DNA of 64,000 nt from Burkholderiales bacterium (GCA_029268225.1 JAJUGJ010000001.1:237434-301433), one strand, 5' to 3'; positions 53,333 to 62,467 are shown, numbered from the stretch's first letter. The notes: generated by a model from the sequence alone, not told the origin. Numbers and translations are program-made.

Positions 53333-54352
53333 ATGGCGCACGGGATGACTGGCACTTTGTGCAGGATCGGACTGCTGGCCGCAGTCGCGGCTGGACTGGG
53401 GGGGTGCGGCACCGCCAAGCTTTCGGTGGCCGACAAGTATGCCGGGGGTCTAAAGGTATCGATAGATACCCTTCAGGATCTGGTCGACGACCACGCGGCG
53501 GCGAGCCGGATGAACGACGCCGCGTTGACGGTGTCCCCCGCCGATGCCATGAGCCCCGAGATGACCGCCACCTTCAAGGAGCTCGCCTGCCGCGCTTATG
53601 AGCCAAGGTTGGTCGACCTGTCGCTTGCGCTGGCACAGTTGGGGGCCTACCAGGCTTACGTCGCTGCCGCAGCCGGTGATCCGGACGATCCCGGCCTGGC
53701 GGCCAAGGTGGTCAGTGTTGCTGCGGTGGGGCGATTGGTGTACGAGACTCCGGATACGCAGGGCATTCAAGATGAGATGCTGAAGCGCAAGGCGGCATGC
53801 GACTCCGATGTGGCCGCTTTGCTGCCAACGTCGAAGGTGAAGGGTTTCTCGGCGGCACTGGCGGTCTGGCCCAGCGTCAAGACGCTGCTCGAGTTCGTTG
53901 CCGGCTCCGTAGACACCCAGGCCCGATTGGCCGCATTGAAGCGACTCGCGCGTGACGAGAAAGCATCCAGAGAGTTCAAAGCGGCTCTCGAAACACTGCG
54001 CAATTCCAAGGGACTACTACACAGTAGCCTCCAGCATCGTCGCCAAGAAGCCTTATGGCTCGCAGCCGCGCACTACAAGCGATCTCAGCAGATGTCCGCG
54101 GCGGATGCATTCTTCGAGCGCCACAAGGCCGCCACTAAGATGAACGCCGCTGTCGAGGCCTATCAGCGTTATGCCGAGGTCGATTTGGTCACCATGCTGA
54201 ACAAGGTGCAGAAGGCACAAGACGCCTTCGCCAAGAACACGCTCGATAACGATGCAAGTCTCGCAGACCTCATTGCCGCGCTGGACTTCCTTTCTGGCCT
54301 CTCGGAGAAGGTAGCGGACGCCAAGGAGAAGATCGAAGAAGCCAAGGAGTGA
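53333..54352 (+). CDS. Putative lipoprotein of the trypsin operon
   Basis: A 339-residue exported protein. From ATG 53333 (MAHGMTGTLCRIG), with GGAGG seven bases upstream, a hydrophobic stretch leads to the lipobox GLGGC. The mature part is almost entirely helical with Ala- and Lys-rich segments and ends in a charged coiled coil (VADAKEKIEEAKE). Not recognised. It precedes a trypsin-like protease by five bases, so it may anchor or inhibit it; both are guesses. Confidence 0.7.
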   Translation: MAHGMTGTLCRIGLLAAVAAGLGGCGTAKLSVADKYAGGLKVSIDTLQDLVDDHAAASRMNDAALTVSPADAMSPEMTATFKELACRAYEPRLVDLSLALAQLGAYQAYVAAAAGDPDDPGLAAKVVSVAAVGRLVYETPDTQGIQDEMLKRKAACDSDVAALLPTSKVKGFSAALAVWPSVKTLLEFVAGSVDTQARLAALKRLARDEKASREFKAALETLRNSKGLLHSSLQHRRQEALWLAAAHYKRSQQMSAADAFFERHKAATKMNAAVEAYQRYAEVDLVTMLNKVQKAQDAFAKNTLDNDASLADLIAALDFLSGLSEKVADAKEKIEEAKE

Positions 54353-54357
54353 GAGAC

Positions 54358-55269
54358 ATGAAAGCCAAGCTCAAGTTTCACGTGGCGGCGCTCGCCCTTA
54401 TCTCCATGGGTGGCGTTGCACCCGATTCCGCCTCAGCTGCACGTGCGAAGCGCATCAAGGACGCGCACTCTTTCGTCGTCAAGGGCTCTGTCCCCTACGT
54501 GGCCACCATCCGGCGCGCCCTGGCTGGTGATGTCTCGCAGCGCGTCGTCGGCGGCGAGCCGGCGCAGCCGGGCTCCCACCCTTGGCAAGTGGGCCTGTTG
54601 GTCGCGGGGATCAACGACAACGCGCAGGCGCAGTTCTGCGGCGGCACCCTCATCGCGCCCCACTGGGTGGTGACAGCTGCACATTGTGTCGACGGCGGCA
54701 TGACGCCCTCACAGGTCACGGTGCTTCCCGGCACGCATTCGCTCTCGGATCCGAAGGCGCGCCGCGTTGCGGTCAAACAGCTCGTGGTTCATCCACAATG
54801 GAACAAGGGCACTAACGACTACGATGTTGCGCTGCTGGAGCTCGCAGCGCCTGTGACGCCAGGTCCCACCATTACCCCGATTCGTTTTGCCACCACTTCG
54901 CAGGAACCGCCGGCAGGCTCGCCTTTAACGGTTTCCGGCTGGGGCGCTACCAAGCAGGGCGGAGCCGGAAGTATCCTGTTGATGACGGTGGATGTCCCTG
55001 TCGTACCCCTCAGCCGGTGTAATCAGCCCACCAGCTACGACGGTGATATCACCCCTCGCATGGTGTGCGCGGGACGGGACGAAGGCGGCAAGGACTCGTG
55101 CCAAGGCGATAGCGGCGGGCCCGCGGTCAACATCGGTGCCGAACCGACGCTGGTCGGCGTGGTGAGCTGGGGTCACGGTTGCGCCAAGCCGTGGAAGTAC
55201 GGTGTCTATACCCGCGTGGGTGCTTTCGCTGACTGGATCCGCAAGACCTCCGGCATTGGCGCCCCCTGA
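54358..55269 (+). CDS. Secreted trypsin-like serine protease (S1 family) 1
   Basis: A 303-residue chymotrypsin-fold protease. Signal peptide (about 1-28), a propeptide of some 35 residues, the activation junction RVVGG, catalytic His in VVTAAHCVDG, Asp in NDYDVALLEL and Ser in DSCQGDSGGPAV. The Asp six residues before the catalytic Ser (KDSCQGDSGG) predicts trypsin-like cleavage after Lys/Arg. Cysteines are placed for the standard disulfides. SD GGAG lies before the ATG. It is a complete zymogen, unusual in Burkholderiales. Confidence 0.9.
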   Translation: MKAKLKFHVAALALISMGGVAPDSASAARAKRIKDAHSFVVKGSVPYVATIRRALAGDVSQRVVGGEPAQPGSHPWQVGLLVAGINDNAQAQFCGGTLIAPHWVVTAAHCVDGGMTPSQVTVLPGTHSLSDPKARRVAVKQLVVHPQWNKGTNDYDVALLELAAPVTPGPTITPIRFATTSQEPPAGSPLTVSGWGATKQGGAGSILLMTVDVPVVPLSRCNQPTSYDGDITPRMVCAGRDEGGKDSCQGDSGGPAVNIGAEPTLVGVVSWGHGCAKPWKYGVYTRVGAFADWIRKTSGIGAP

Positions 55270-55277
55270 AGGCACCC

Positions 55278-56615
55278 ATGGTAGCGACCGGTTTGACCTT
55301 GCGTTTGGCCGCTGCGCTGCTACCGGTGGGGGCCTTGCTCCCGCCCGCTTCCGCGCAGGAACAGTACACGATCCAAGTGGTCACCAGCACGTTCACGAGC
55401 GGTGAGGCGCACAGCGTTCCATCGGCCTCGCACGATCACATGGAACAGTCGCCCTTCAGCCTGAAGGGCGTCGAGGATTTGCAGTGCATGCCTTACCGAC
55501 TACGCAGCACGGCGGTCGCCGGCGCGTTGATTTTGTCGCGATGCGTGCAGAAGGACTCTGCCACGGTGCATGCCACGATTGCGGCGGATGAGGCGGGTGT
55601 TGCCAGCGCAAAGGTCGGCGTAGTTTTCACAATCGCATTCGACGACGACGCACGAGTGCAACCATACGAATTGGTGGTTAGTGCATCCGGCTCGCTTAAG
55701 AACGTGAGCACCTCGGTGGAAGTGAAGGACGAAAACGCCAAGTCCTTGCCACTGACGTCGGCCGGCGGCAAGGTCTTGATCCACGGTGGCCCGGGGCGCA
55801 CCTACACTGTGTCGGCGAAACTCGATGCGAACGTCGCTAACGAAGGTAGCTGCTGTTACGCCACAGCGCATGCAGACGCGGTTATGGGTATCCGGCTTAT
55901 GCGTGCACCACTGCTGGAAAGCGCGGGGCTCCGCCCGCGAATCGTCGGCGGCCGGGATGCGAGCGCCGATCAGTTTACGCAGGTCGGGGCCCTACTGCAG
56001 GAGGGACGCCCCCACTGCACTGCCACGCTGATCGCGGAAGACACCTTACTCACTGCGGCGCATTGCGTTTACGAGCGCGACATCAATCGGCTGACCTTCG
56101 CGACCGGGCCGAACGCATGGAAGCCAGAAGGGGCCTTCGCGGTCAAGGCCTTTCGATTCCCCGAGGGAGAGCTCGGCTTCCGGTACGACGACAAGAAGCT
56201 GAAAGACGACATCGCGATCGTAAAGCTGCATGGAAAAGTCGGCGGGACGGTGAGCATCGCGAAACTGCACACGGGCGCCCCCGCGATGTCTGACGTGCGG
56301 GACAAGAAGATGGCGCTGACCTTCGTCGGTTACGGCTACCAACTAGTGGACAACTCGCCGTCAGATGTCGGCGTGAAGCGCTTCGTAGCCATCCCGATAT
56401 CCGAACTGAACGCGACGACCTTCGAATACGACTTGCCGGACGTGAACACATGTCAGGGTGACAGCGGCGGGCCCGCGATGTTCGTGCTCGACCAAGGGGG
56501 CAAGAAGGAATGGGTGGTCGCCGGCGTCACGTCGGGCGGCGACCTAGCCTGCCTCAAATACGGCAGGAACACGCGAGTAGATCGCTACCTCGAATGGATT
56601 GCGTTGGATAGGTAG
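55278..56615 (+). CDS. Secreted trypsin-like serine protease (S1 family) 2 with N-terminal extension
   Basis: A 445-residue exported protease, eight bases after the first. Signal peptide (about 1-26), then about 190 residues of beta-rich sequence with no recognised domain, the junction RIVGG near 222, His in LTAAHCVYE, Asp in KDDIAIVKL and Ser in TCQGDSGGPAM. The residue six before the catalytic Ser is Asn-Thr rather than Asp, so specificity probably differs from protease 1. The extension could be an inhibitory or targeting domain. Confidence 0.88.
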   Translation: MVATGLTLRLAAALLPVGALLPPASAQEQYTIQVVTSTFTSGEAHSVPSASHDHMEQSPFSLKGVEDLQCMPYRLRSTAVAGALILSRCVQKDSATVHATIAADEAGVASAKVGVVFTIAFDDDARVQPYELVVSASGSLKNVSTSVEVKDENAKSLPLTSAGGKVLIHGGPGRTYTVSAKLDANVANEGSCCYATAHADAVMGIRLMRAPLLESAGLRPRIVGGRDASADQFTQVGALLQEGRPHCTATLIAEDTLLTAAHCVYERDINRLTFATGPNAWKPEGAFAVKAFRFPEGELGFRYDDKKLKDDIAIVKLHGKVGGTVSIAKLHTGAPAMSDVRDKKMALTFVGYGYQLVDNSPSDVGVKRFVAIPISELNATTFEYDLPDVNTCQGDSGGPAMFVLDQGGKKEWVVAGVTSGGDLACLKYGRNTRVDRYLEWIALDR

Positions 56616-56678
56616 GTGCCGGAGTTCGAGCGGGCCTGCGAATCCAGATCCCGGCTGCTCAAGCTTCAGTGGACCTCC

Positions 56679-56938
56679 ATGCGTGCCGCCGACACCTTCG
56701 CAGAAGGCCTGTTCACCCTCACGAGGCTTGGTGACTTCGCTCCAGCCAACCACCGGCTGAGGGTCCTCCACACGATGGTCAACAAGGTGCTGGCCGAAAT
56801 GGGTGATCTGTTCGCACAGGTGTACGAGGCATCTCGATGCGAAAGCGCAAGCTCATCGAACAGGGCTTTTGCTGGGCCAAGTTCATTGGCCCGACCCTCC
56901 ATGTGATGGTGCGCCCGAAAATAGAAATGCCCAGATGA
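56679..56938 (+). pseudogene. Internally deleted IS5-type transposase remnant
   Basis: From 56679 the reading MRAADTFAEGLFTLTRLGD, followed by ANHRLRVLHTMVNKVLAEMG and DLFAQVYEA, is the N-terminus of IS5-group transposases common in betaproteobacteria. At about 56830 the frame jumps by one, and RKRKLIEQGFCWAKFIGP, the C-terminal part of the same protein, follows to the TGA at 56936-56938. The catalytic middle is missing. The stretch lies between the trypsin operon and tniQ and marks a junction in the island. The remaining bases to 56976 hold only a short CCGA/TCGG hairpin. Confidence 0.78.
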
Positions 56939-56976
56939 GCAAAGGCATTGCTTGTCCGATTTTTCGGATGCAAGTC

Positions 56977-58329
56977 CTATATCGTCGAAGTCGTGACTGA
57001 CCAGCCAACGCGCCCACATTGATCCGGAATGGTTTTTCTCAAGGCCTCCACGCGCTCTGGTGCGCGCTGACCGGTTGGCCATCTACCAACTTTTTCTACG
57101 GGCTCGGACACTAACTCCGACAGCATCCCCGTCAACGGCGCCAAGCCAATGTCAATGCGCTTTCGCATGTAGTCGAGATCCAGTCCGTGTTGTTGACAAG
57201 CCTGCGCCAAAGACACCTCACCCCCGATCAACTGCCGGATGACCGCCAACACCTTACCGTGGTCTTGTGTCCCAATTGGCGGCAAGCCCAAGGGCTTGAG
57301 AGCCCTTGCGACCCGACGCCTTTCGAGCCCAAGCATCGCAGCAACAGTGACGTGATTGCCCTTTGCCGCCATATACGCTTCTCGAAGCACACTTGCATCG
57401 ACTTTGTCCGCCACACACTCATCTCTCGGCTTGGCAGGGTAGCGCCTTTCGCAATCAAGAATGTCGTTCACTGCCTCGTCGGCTGAGTCCATCAGCGCCG
57501 CGTAAATGACAGCGATCGAAATGACCGAATGGTTGAGCCGCGGACAAGCCGCGCCCTCAACCATGAATTCATCCTTGCTCAGCAAGCTTGTCAGCCAGAC
57601 CTGATCCACCTTCGACCGCACGTAGTCATCGAGTTCCGGGCTGAAAGTGTTGTCCGGTACTCGCAGCCCTTTAGCTGCTGCACGAACTCTGAGACCCACT
57701 AGAGCACGGCTCAAGGGCACTGGGGAGGCTGACATCAACAAGTCATTGCAGATAGCGACATATCGTTGAATGCAATCAGACCCCATCAGACCGGAGACCC
57801 AGTCTGCACAGAACTGTTCACACGACTCCCGCAACCAATCGCTGGGAAAACGAGAATACGGATTCGGCGCCCTCGCGTAGTGCAGAGGTTGCCCATGCTT
57901 GCTGCACCAATAGACCCCTGGCATTTGATGGCTACGCCGCCAGTATGAGTGACCATGGAATTGCACGTCCTCTTCAACGCATTGCGAGCATAAACATGCA
58001 TACCGCCTCGTATCGCACAGTGCTCTTTTGACCAGTAACGATCGCTGCAATCGACTCCCGTGAGGCAATTCACACTGCTCCGTGGCCACTGACCGTCGAA
58101 ACGGCATTGTGGTGTGATCTCGCACAAAGTGCTCCGACGATTTCCCCGCCAGCCAGGCAAGCACCTCGACTGGTGACAGCTCGTCCGCTCCCTCTATCTG
58201 CCGTTGAACCCATTCAGCGAGCAGAGTCAGGTTTTCCGCGCTATGGCGCAACCCGTTGAACATCAGCACCCGGCCGCGATATCCATGCGCAAGCTCATCG
58301 GGTAAGGGCTCCAGGCGGAGAACGTTCAT
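56977..58329 (-). CDS. tniQ: TniQ-family transposition protein
   Basis: A 450-residue TniQ. The N-terminal signature LEPLPDELAHGYRGRVLMFNG is followed by the zinc-binding block CLCSQCVEEDVQFHGHSYW-RRSHQMPGVYWCSKHG (about 108-142) and a helical DNA-binding C-terminal half with an HTH-like stretch (VTVAAMLGLERRRVARALKPLG). TniQ/TnsD proteins choose target sites in Tn7-like transposition. The start overlaps the HTH gene before it by ATGA. It is one of two members of the family in this locus. Confidence 0.88.
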   Translation of the reverse strand: MNVLRLEPLPDELAHGYRGRVLMFNGLRHSAENLTLLAEWVQRQIEGADELSPVEVLAWLAGKSSEHFVRDHTTMPFRRSVATEQCELPHGSRLQRSLLVKRALCDTRRYACLCSQCVEEDVQFHGHSYWRRSHQMPGVYWCSKHGQPLHYARAPNPYSRFPSDWLRESCEQFCADWVSGLMGSDCIQRYVAICNDLLMSASPVPLSRALVGLRVRAAAKGLRVPDNTFSPELDDYVRSKVDQVWLTSLLSKDEFMVEGAACPRLNHSVISIAVIYAALMDSADEAVNDILDCERRYPAKPRDECVADKVDASVLREAYMAAKGNHVTVAAMLGLERRRVARALKPLGLPPIGTQDHGKVLAVIRQLIGGEVSLAQACQQHGLDLDYMRKRIDIGLAPLTGMLSELVSEPVEKVGRWPTGQRAPERVEALRKTIPDQCGRVGWSVTTSTI

Positions 58330-58691
58330 GCGTGTTCTCCTTGATCAGCCCCCTGATGGCAGGCGCCCACTTGCAGCGCCGCCAGCGAACGGATGACTGC
58401 AGACAGCGCCTTAGCGTGTGCTGCCGTGCCATTCCATGTCGTGCGGATCGCGTCAATCAGCTCGTCATTGCTTCGAACGGCTTCGGCTGTCACGCCCACG
58501 TCGAAGCGCTCGACGTACAGACAGACTTCTTCCTGCAAGCGCGATCGCTTGACGCCGGCACTGCAGAGGATGCGACTCACCTGTGACTGGCTCGCCCCGA
58601 GCGCGTGCGCGATTTCTTGCTGAGTGATGCCACGTTGCTTGCAGATGTCTCTGGCGCGGATGACTCTCGCTTGAATGACCTGATCTTTCAT
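58326..58691 (-). CDS. Small HTH regulator coupled to tniQ
   Basis: A 121-residue protein with an N-terminal helix-turn-helix (CKQRGITQQEIAHALGASQSQVSRILCSAG) of XRE/sigma-70 region 4-like type and a helical tail. It overlaps tniQ by ATGA and has a palindromic AT-rich site 18-31 bases before its ATG, so it probably regulates itself and tniQ. Whether it also acts in target choice is unknown. Confidence 0.75.
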   Translation of the reverse strand: MKDQVIQARVIRARDICKQRGITQQEIAHALGASQSQVSRILCSAGVKRSRLQEEVCLYVERFDVGVTAEAVRSNDELIDAIRTTWNGTAAHAKALSAVIRSLAALQVGACHQGADQGEHA

Positions 58692-58708
58692 GCCTTAAGC
58701 ATATATCA

Positions 58709-58722
58709 ATGCATATATGCAT
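58709..58722. promoter_or_regulatory. Perfect 14-base palindrome before the HTH-tniQ unit
   Basis: ATGCATATATGCAT is self-complementary and overlaps a direct repeat of GCATATAT (58700-58707 and 58711-58718). It is placed just upstream of the HTH start codon, within the expected promoter, and is the likely operator for that protein. Confidence 0.55.
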
Positions 58723-58810
58723 ATTCGCGATCAAAAAAATTTCCTCGTAAAGGTGCGCAGAGACATCACGGAACATGAGGGCGTTGTGCATGTCGTCCAC
58801 CTCGGCGCTG

Positions 58811-60049
58811 CTACGGACACCCCAGTTCAGACCGTTCAAGTGCATCCACTGGCCCCTTTCGGTAGATCAACTTATGAACGTCCGTCGCATGCCTTGCCAC
58901 GGCTATCAGTGACTCAACATCAAGACCGAGTTCATGGATCTCACGCAGATAGGACGCCCGCCCCTCCAACAAAGACTGCTCAACTTCTGGCGACCAGGCG
59001 AGCCGAAGATGATCCATCGCTGCCTTGACTTGACGATCGTCCCACTCACCCTCCAGATCGAAGAACATGGCTGACAGGGCCATCCAACAGAGTCTTTCAC
59101 TCTGAACAGGTAAGCCAAATGTCGTGTACCTGTCTGTCCACGCCAAGGCATGCATGGCCAACCCCGCAGAAGCCAAATCAAAAGCCCATGCGTGCAGGCG
59201 TTCAGCCTTGAGGAAATCAATGTCTGCAGCGATTGCCAGCAGCGCCTTGTGGATATGAACCTCGGCCAAGTCATCCTCGACGCCAATGATCGACCACGCT
59301 GGCACTGGCGACGCCCTCATGCTGTCCACAAATGAGGACTTCGGGAAAATATCGAAACTCCCCCGAAGTTGCTCACGCTCATCCGCAGAAGCGGCAAGCC
59401 AGTCAAGGCGTAGATCTGAGGCAAAGAACTCGTGGATGCGCCCATCTCGTGGGCCCCATAACAAGGACAGCAGTGACATCAATCGCTTTGCAGCCAACTG
59501 CTTTACATAGACCCAATCCAGATTTCCCAGGCCATCGGCTAAGCCTGAAACCTCCACGGCATCCATGTGGAGGTGCCAAGCTGACAGTGGCACGTATTCG
59601 GACACCGTCTCATTGACAGCACTCTTGAGGCGCTTCGATCGACTAACCCTGGCCATTTGAGAAACCAGGCCGCCATACACGAGCTCTTCGAAGAAACTGC
59701 TGGGTAGTTGATGTTCCCTATGTTCCTTCGCGTACACGAACCGAACGCCCTCCTGAGCGACACGATCCAGCTCTCGTATCGTCCGGCGCTTGGGAATGGA
59801 TGGCGATCGATCGAACCACGAGACCCAAGTCCGGATTTCGATAAGTTCAAAGAGTCGACTGCCCAGCACAGTCTGCAGCATTGGTTCAACTTGAGGATGC
59901 CCTGGGACATGTTCAGATCCGAGCAAATAGCGCTTGAAGAGATTCACGGCCAGCTTCAGGCGCAGTTCCTTGGCCCGCTGAAAGACTGACTTCGTCAGCC
60001 CATCTGCACCCTCTCGCCGTGAGCGCTCGACGACTACTTCATCAAACAT
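58811..60049 (-). CDS. Unknown protein held between the two TniQ-family genes
   Basis: Not recognised. From ATG 60049, with a strong GGAGGGG six bases upstream, it has 412 residues, mostly helical, no signal peptide, no membrane helix and no zinc motif. Stretches such as IHEFFASDLRLDWLAASADERE and HIHKALLAIAADIDFLKAERLHAW give no family match. It starts 66 bases after the tnsD-like gene in the same direction. The position recalls accessory selectors such as TnsE, but no sequence likeness to TnsE is visible, so a transposition role is inference. Confidence 0.72.
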   Translation of the reverse strand: MFDEVVVERSRREGADGLTKSVFQRAKELRLKLAVNLFKRYLLGSEHVPGHPQVEPMLQTVLGSRLFELIEIRTWVSWFDRSPSIPKRRTIRELDRVAQEGVRFVYAKEHREHQLPSSFFEELVYGGLVSQMARVSRSKRLKSAVNETVSEYVPLSAWHLHMDAVEVSGLADGLGNLDWVYVKQLAAKRLMSLLSLLWGPRDGRIHEFFASDLRLDWLAASADEREQLRGSFDIFPKSSFVDSMRASPVPAWSIIGVEDDLAEVHIHKALLAIAADIDFLKAERLHAWAFDLASAGLAMHALAWTDRYTTFGLPVQSERLCWMALSAMFFDLEGEWDDRQVKAAMDHLRLAWSPEVEQSLLEGRASYLREIHELGLDVESLIAVARHATDVHKLIYRKGPVDALERSELGCP

Positions 60050-60115
60050 GTCCCCTCCAGCAAGATGAGCGCCCCTTTGAGCGGACGACGTATCAGGCAT
60101 CACCAATAGATCCGA

Positions 60116-61873
60116 CTAAACCAGCGAATTGGCAGCCATTTTCCTACGCGTTGAAATCAAATCTTCTAACACCTTTCGTGTCAGGGGCAACCGATCCAAC
60201 GCACTGAGCTTGGCCTTCAATTCAGGCAACTCCTGGTACACCTGCCACAGCTTGATCAACTCGCCAGGCCGAGACTGACCTAGCCTATCGGCAACAACAC
60301 GCACGTCCTGGCTCAGCGTCCGATCTCGACTATCCCAATCCACACGACGCTCCCCTCCTGGCTTACGGTTGACAAGCGGCTTATTGGCACTGAGCCAATC
60401 CCGATCATTTCTGTAGAGCCATGCAAAGACGGCTGGCTCCATGGCTCGCAATATCTTCGCACCAGCAGAACCATAGTTGGCCACCAGTGATGACCATGTT
60501 GCTCGACATCTATCTCGTTGCAACAACAGCTTGGCATTTCTCCATTCTTCGTGGAGCCCAACTTCAGTGAGGAGCAGGCGTGTGACCGTTTGAGTTGAAA
60601 CACCGACAGCCTTGGCCACCTCTGACTTCTCAGATCCATGCCTCAACATCACAAGTGCCTGCAGGCGCTGGTCATGCTTCAACTTCTTGGGGCGCCGGAA
60701 CCCCGACACAGATATCCCCATCTTGGCGGCCCATGCCATCGCTGTAGCGACATCAATGCCTATCGTACGAGCAGCACCTGTGAGCGTATATCCGTCAGTC
60801 GAGAGCAGTTCCCTCAAGAGTCGCTGGCGGACATCAAACTCCAGCCCACACTTCGAGGACGCTTTTGACATCCGCTCTTCGTCAGATGCAAACGTCGCCC
60901 TCCCAGAATGCCTACGCACAGCATCAGCAAAGGCGGCAAAGTCTTTGAACAGCCAATGGATGATCAAGTGATGGCGCAAGGGGTGAGTACCGCTTCGTGC
61001 GCTTCTGAGCATTCGACCCAGTTGAATGACAACCCGCCCCTGGTCTTGCATGTCTTCGGGAACGTCAGAGCATCCAACCAGCGCCCGCACATAGCCGCAA
61101 TAGCTTTCACTGATCTCTGGCCAACGAAGACTGGCGCCTGCTCGCATCCAGCCAAGTTCGGCCAGTCGGGCCCTATAAACCTGACTCAACACATTGGTTG
61201 CGCAGCCGCCTTGTTTGACCCGTGTGGTGATGTCTGTGATCAGTCGCGCTAGACCCAGGGCGGCATCATCAGGATCGACTGCAACCAGATCGTCCTGCCC
61301 CCCCATCATGCGCAAGCCACTCTGACGAGGCAGAACCCAATGGAACCGTCCGACACCTGTGGCCTTAAGCGATGAAACGTGCAGCCGGCACATGTGCTTA
61401 AGGCAGACCCATACGCCTGGAAACTGGTGAGGAAGATGCCAATACGACCAACCGTGGCGCTCGACGTCCTCCTGAATGCAGTGCGGGCAAGCTTTGAGGG
61501 GATGATGAGCGCGAAATCGACTGGTCAAAATGCCAAGTCTTAACTTCAAGTGGGCCACGTTGGATGCGGCCATGGATGCGACGGCCGCTTCAACTTCCTG
61601 CTCTGTCTTGAAGGGAAGGTAGTAGGACAGCAGCGTACGCGCACGTGCCAACTCAACTACGGTGCCATACCGACCGTTCGTTTGACTAACGAATGTGGCC
61701 AACCTACTTGGCAGATCGTGCTGCGAACCCTGCTGAGGATGCATGAACAACGCCGAGCAAGTCTGCCTGGCCAACGGCATTCCCCAAAAATGATGCAGCC
61801 GACTGGCTAAGCTGAACAAGGTTTCTTCGGGTAGCCAATCAACCAGTGCCAGCTGATCAAGAAGGTCCGCCAT
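60116..61873 (-). CDS. tnsD: TnsD-like (TniQ-family) target selector
   Basis: A 585-residue protein from ATG 61873 (a TTG at 61894 is also possible). The N-terminal TniQ part has DWLPEETLFSLASRLHHFWG and the zinc block CPHCIQEDVERHGWSYW-HLPHQFPGVWVCLKH (about 128-160). A long C-terminal region carries two HTH-like repeats (YTLTGAARTIGIDVATAMAWAAKMG; SEKSEVAKAVGVSTQTVTRLLLTEVG) as in TnsD proteins that read a fixed attachment site. It is divergent from the XRE gene, sharing an inverted-repeat promoter region. Confidence 0.85.
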   Translation of the reverse strand: MADLLDQLALVDWLPEETLFSLASRLHHFWGMPLARQTCSALFMHPQQGSQHDLPSRLATFVSQTNGRYGTVVELARARTLLSYYLPFKTEQEVEAAVASMAASNVAHLKLRLGILTSRFRAHHPLKACPHCIQEDVERHGWSYWHLPHQFPGVWVCLKHMCRLHVSSLKATGVGRFHWVLPRQSGLRMMGGQDDLVAVDPDDAALGLARLITDITTRVKQGGCATNVLSQVYRARLAELGWMRAGASLRWPEISESYCGYVRALVGCSDVPEDMQDQGRVVIQLGRMLRSARSGTHPLRHHLIIHWLFKDFAAFADAVRRHSGRATFASDEERMSKASSKCGLEFDVRQRLLRELLSTDGYTLTGAARTIGIDVATAMAWAAKMGISVSGFRRPKKLKHDQRLQALVMLRHGSEKSEVAKAVGVSTQTVTRLLLTEVGLHEEWRNAKLLLQRDRCRATWSSLVANYGSAGAKILRAMEPAVFAWLYRNDRDWLSANKPLVNRKPGGERRVDWDSRDRTLSQDVRVVADRLGQSRPGELIKLWQVYQELPELKAKLSALDRLPLTRKVLEDLISTRRKMAANSLV

Positions 61874-61958
61874 CCAATCCAGTCGATGTAGCAAGTAGGC
61901 CGTAAACCTTACCTTGCGATTGCGTTCACCTCGGATGTTGACTCGCTACCGGAAGGGT

Positions 61959-62002
61959 CGCAAACAAAATGCCCCCTTCAAGTTGCAGCGATTTTGTTTG
62001 CG
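61959..62002. promoter_or_regulatory. 12-base inverted repeat in the tnsD/XRE divergent promoter
   Basis: CGCAAACAAAAT (61959-61970) and ATTTTGTTTGCG (61991-62002) are exact reverse complements 20 bases apart, between the divergent tnsD-like gene and XRE gene. Two half-sites about three helical turns apart suit cooperative repressor binding, most simply by the XRE protein next to it. Confidence 0.55.
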
Positions 62003-62032
62003 CCCCTGTCAGCAAGTCGCTATTTTCGAGCA

Positions 62033-62467
62033 ATGGTCGCACTGCCCCTCATTCATGACTGGAAAGTTGCCAGGAGTCCCGAACAGGACGCCCTGCAAGC
62101 GTCAACCTGTGCCGACTGGACTTTTGGTGGGCGCCTGTACCGACATCGACAATCAAGAGGGCTTTCGCAGGCCGCTCTTGCCAAGTGCGCAGCCATATCG
62201 TCGGGCTACCTCTCCGAATTGGAGAACAGCAAGCGCAAACCGCCCAAACAACGCATCGTCAGGCAACTGGCATTGGCACTGGGTTTAAACGCACAGGAGC
62301 AACATCTGCTGCTCTGCTTGGCCGTCACTGAGCGCGCATTGACCTCATCTGACGCGATACCACCCAAATTGGCATCACTGCTACAAGCGCTTCATATTGC
62401 CGCGCCGGCGCTGCCGGAACAGACGATTGACACACTGATCAATGCGCTCAAGGAGGCCGAGATGTGA
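62033..62467 (+). CDS. XRE-family transcriptional regulator
   Basis: A 144-residue protein with a Cro/C1-type HTH (RLYRHRQSRGLSQAALAKCAAISSGYLSELENSKRKPPKQRIVRQLALALGL) at about 35-87 and a helical C-terminal part. ATG 62033 is preferred over an upstream TTG inside the inverted repeat. Its place between the tnsD-side and tnsA-side genes suggests control of both arms of the transposition module. Confidence 0.82.
   Translation: MVALPLIHDWKVARSPEQDALQASTCADWTFGGRLYRHRQSRGLSQAALAKCAAISSGYLSELENSKRKPPKQRIVRQLALALGLNAQEQHLLLCLAVTERALTSSDAIPPKLASLLQALHIAAPALPEQTIDTLINALKEAEM

Noticed and set aside
58811..60049. Calling the unknown gene tnsE
   Set aside because: Position would fit, but no sequence feature of TnsE can be seen, so the name is not justified.
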